Assembly (NCBI GenBank): GCA_030407315.1
Contig: JALQPE010000823.1
Location: 1 to 29,805, forward strand
Source: Asparagopsis taxiformis
Lineage: Eukaryota; Rhodophyta; Florideophyceae; Bonnemaisoniales; Bonnemaisoniaceae
Reading direction: 5' to 3'
Length of the DNA stretch: 29,805 nucleotides
The position numbers and the translations under genes are program-made. The notes beneath the pieces were generated by a model. The model saw only the letters and a list, made by a program, of their open reading frames with translations. It made no database searches and had not been told where the DNA came from. Positions 28,801 through 29,805 of this stretch are shown here, piece after piece; positions within the stretch are counted from its first letter, which is position 1; the number at the start of each line of letters is the position of its first letter.

Positions 28801-29443
28801 GCCGTGGCAGTTCATCCACAACGTGGGTGATGCGAAGGACCGCATCGATGGTGGTCGTGGGCGCCTCTCTCTGCCGCGGCGTGAGTTGTGCGACAAGTTG
28901 GAGGAGGAAAATTTGGAGATGTATAAGAACAAGTTGGTGGCAGAGCTTGCTCTTGGTGTTTGTGCGGAGTTCTTGAAGTTGGGAATGGAGGGTGAGGATC
29001 CTGTCTTCTTCCCGAAGACAGGATTGCGGCTGCTTCTTACAGCAGATGGGGCTGCGGAACAGGATGGGCACACGGACTTCAAGGTAGCGACGAATAGTGT
29101 GGAAGTCCTACCACGTCTCCATCATATTTCATGATGTCGAGCGGAGCCGATGGGTTCTCTATAGTAGTTGCCCCTTATAGTCATGTATGCCTGGCCAGTC
29201 CGGACGCCGATATGTGGAAGGTTCCCCCTCTCACCTTTTGGGTGCCACCCTATTCCGTATTGGTTGGTCGCGGTGACCTTTACCATACGGGGTCGGCTTC
29301 AGCCGAGGAGATCTTCCTGCAGGCGAGAAGTTAGTCTATGGCCTGCCCACGCGCGGCCACATCTACTTGAAGACGGAGAAGACGTCCTCACGGACCACAT
29401 CCACACCGTCGAATATTACAAGTACGATAGGAGCAATAGATAG
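25824..29443 (+). pseudogene. second ParB-like/dioxygenase copy, many frameshifts
   Basis: Divergent GC-rich homologue of 21038-24298 in the same order. Start ATG at 25824 (good context, pyrimidine-rich leader) leads through a C7 run into the frame 25930-26595 with SRVVRPHRVDEL and YVDGSHRVTALK. Then, in shifted frames: VADNVCSVMEF and YWSSIPNRPEF (26600-27190), a linker with Ala/Pro/Ser runs and KKRR (27500-28300), RMKYYMES and THELFGHFARQF (28430-28690), GLRLLLTADG and GHTD (about 29020-29077), then GADGFSIVV, SHVCL and GRGDLYHTG (29130-29300). The end matches the copy-1 tail at 29443. About eight or nine frame changes but few substituted stops, and HTD and the distal His remain, so either recent decay or assembly indels in GC-rich sequence. 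An unbroken protein cannot be assumed. Confidence 0.65.
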
Positions 29444-29805
29444 CATATCAGAAGTATTAAAACCTATACTACTGTTCCCTGCTATAAAGTTCTGTCTTTC
29501 TCATCTCAACATTGTTACCTTAGCCCATTTTTCAGTTCTCATCTATACATCTGTCCTTCATCTCATAGTTTAGTGCTACTCAGCAGATTGCTTGCTACTT
29601 TTTAATATTAGTCTACAACGTTATATGATTTTACTAGCTAGGCGTAGGGGGAGACTAGTTTCAACCTTGGACAACGCGCAGATTTCGACTACGAGAGCCG
29701 TCACTTGTGATAAATTATTTGTAGAATTTTCGTCTATTTCCCACCTACACTAGGCTACCTATATATATACAGGGTATAACCTGAACAGAGACCCACGTGA
29801 GGTAA
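29444..29805. other. AT-rich 3' flank, nothing recognised
   Basis: After the second dioxygenase copy. Pyrimidine-rich then AT-rich sequence without an open frame or repeat of note. Confidence 0.5.

Overview
The window is eukaryotic nuclear DNA and is almost entirely accessory sequence. It holds nested transposable elements, minisatellites, long palindromes, decayed gene pieces and three large open frames that look mobile or accessory. Eukaryotic origin is shown by consensus introns (GTAAGT or GTACGT donors, CTGAC or CTAAC branch-point-like motifs, YAG acceptors), an AATAAA directly after a stop codon, Kozak-like starts and nuclear-localisation-like basic clusters. The lineage cannot be fixed from the sequence. 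Short introns fit a fungus, and the large intronless transposon genes also fit an alga or another protist.

Layout. 54-1183 (minus): GC-rich, frameshifted, gag-like retroelement N-terminal region with an upstream TATA-like box. 1508-13664: a candidate 12.2-kb element with ~50-bp terminal inverted repeats directly abutted by a 5-bp direct repeat (ACTGC). Nested in it is a 7.8-kb foldback element (2975-10812) whose 2-3 kb arms are built from tandem repeats. Its 2.6-kb interior carries gene fragments on both strands. Right of it is an array of intron and micro-exon units (11363-12772), then 24-bp and 43-bp tandem repeats. 13675-14335: palindromes and a 35-bp palindromic satellite. 14698-15166: a small minus-strand spliced-gene candidate and a complex hairpin.

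16128-19930 encodes a large TNP2/CACTA-type DDE transposase in two frames. 21038-24298 is an intact 1086-residue protein with a ParB/sulfiredoxin-like N-terminal domain (DGSHR), a long charged linker with basic clusters, and a C-terminal 2-oxoglutarate/Fe(II) dioxygenase-like domain (HTD...H...R). 25824-29443 is a divergent, GC-rich second copy of the same architecture broken by many frameshifts. Three clusters of near-perfect 39-bp palindromes (TTACAGCAAAGTCATCG...), alternating with a second palindrome type, lie before, after and between these two genes.

The most interesting unit is the right third: transposase, ParB-like/dioxygenase fusion genes and dedicated palindromic arrays together. 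An inferred but testable reading is a mobile-element-borne system in which a site-specific DNA-binding domain targets an oxidative nucleic-acid-modifying enzyme to repeated palindromes.
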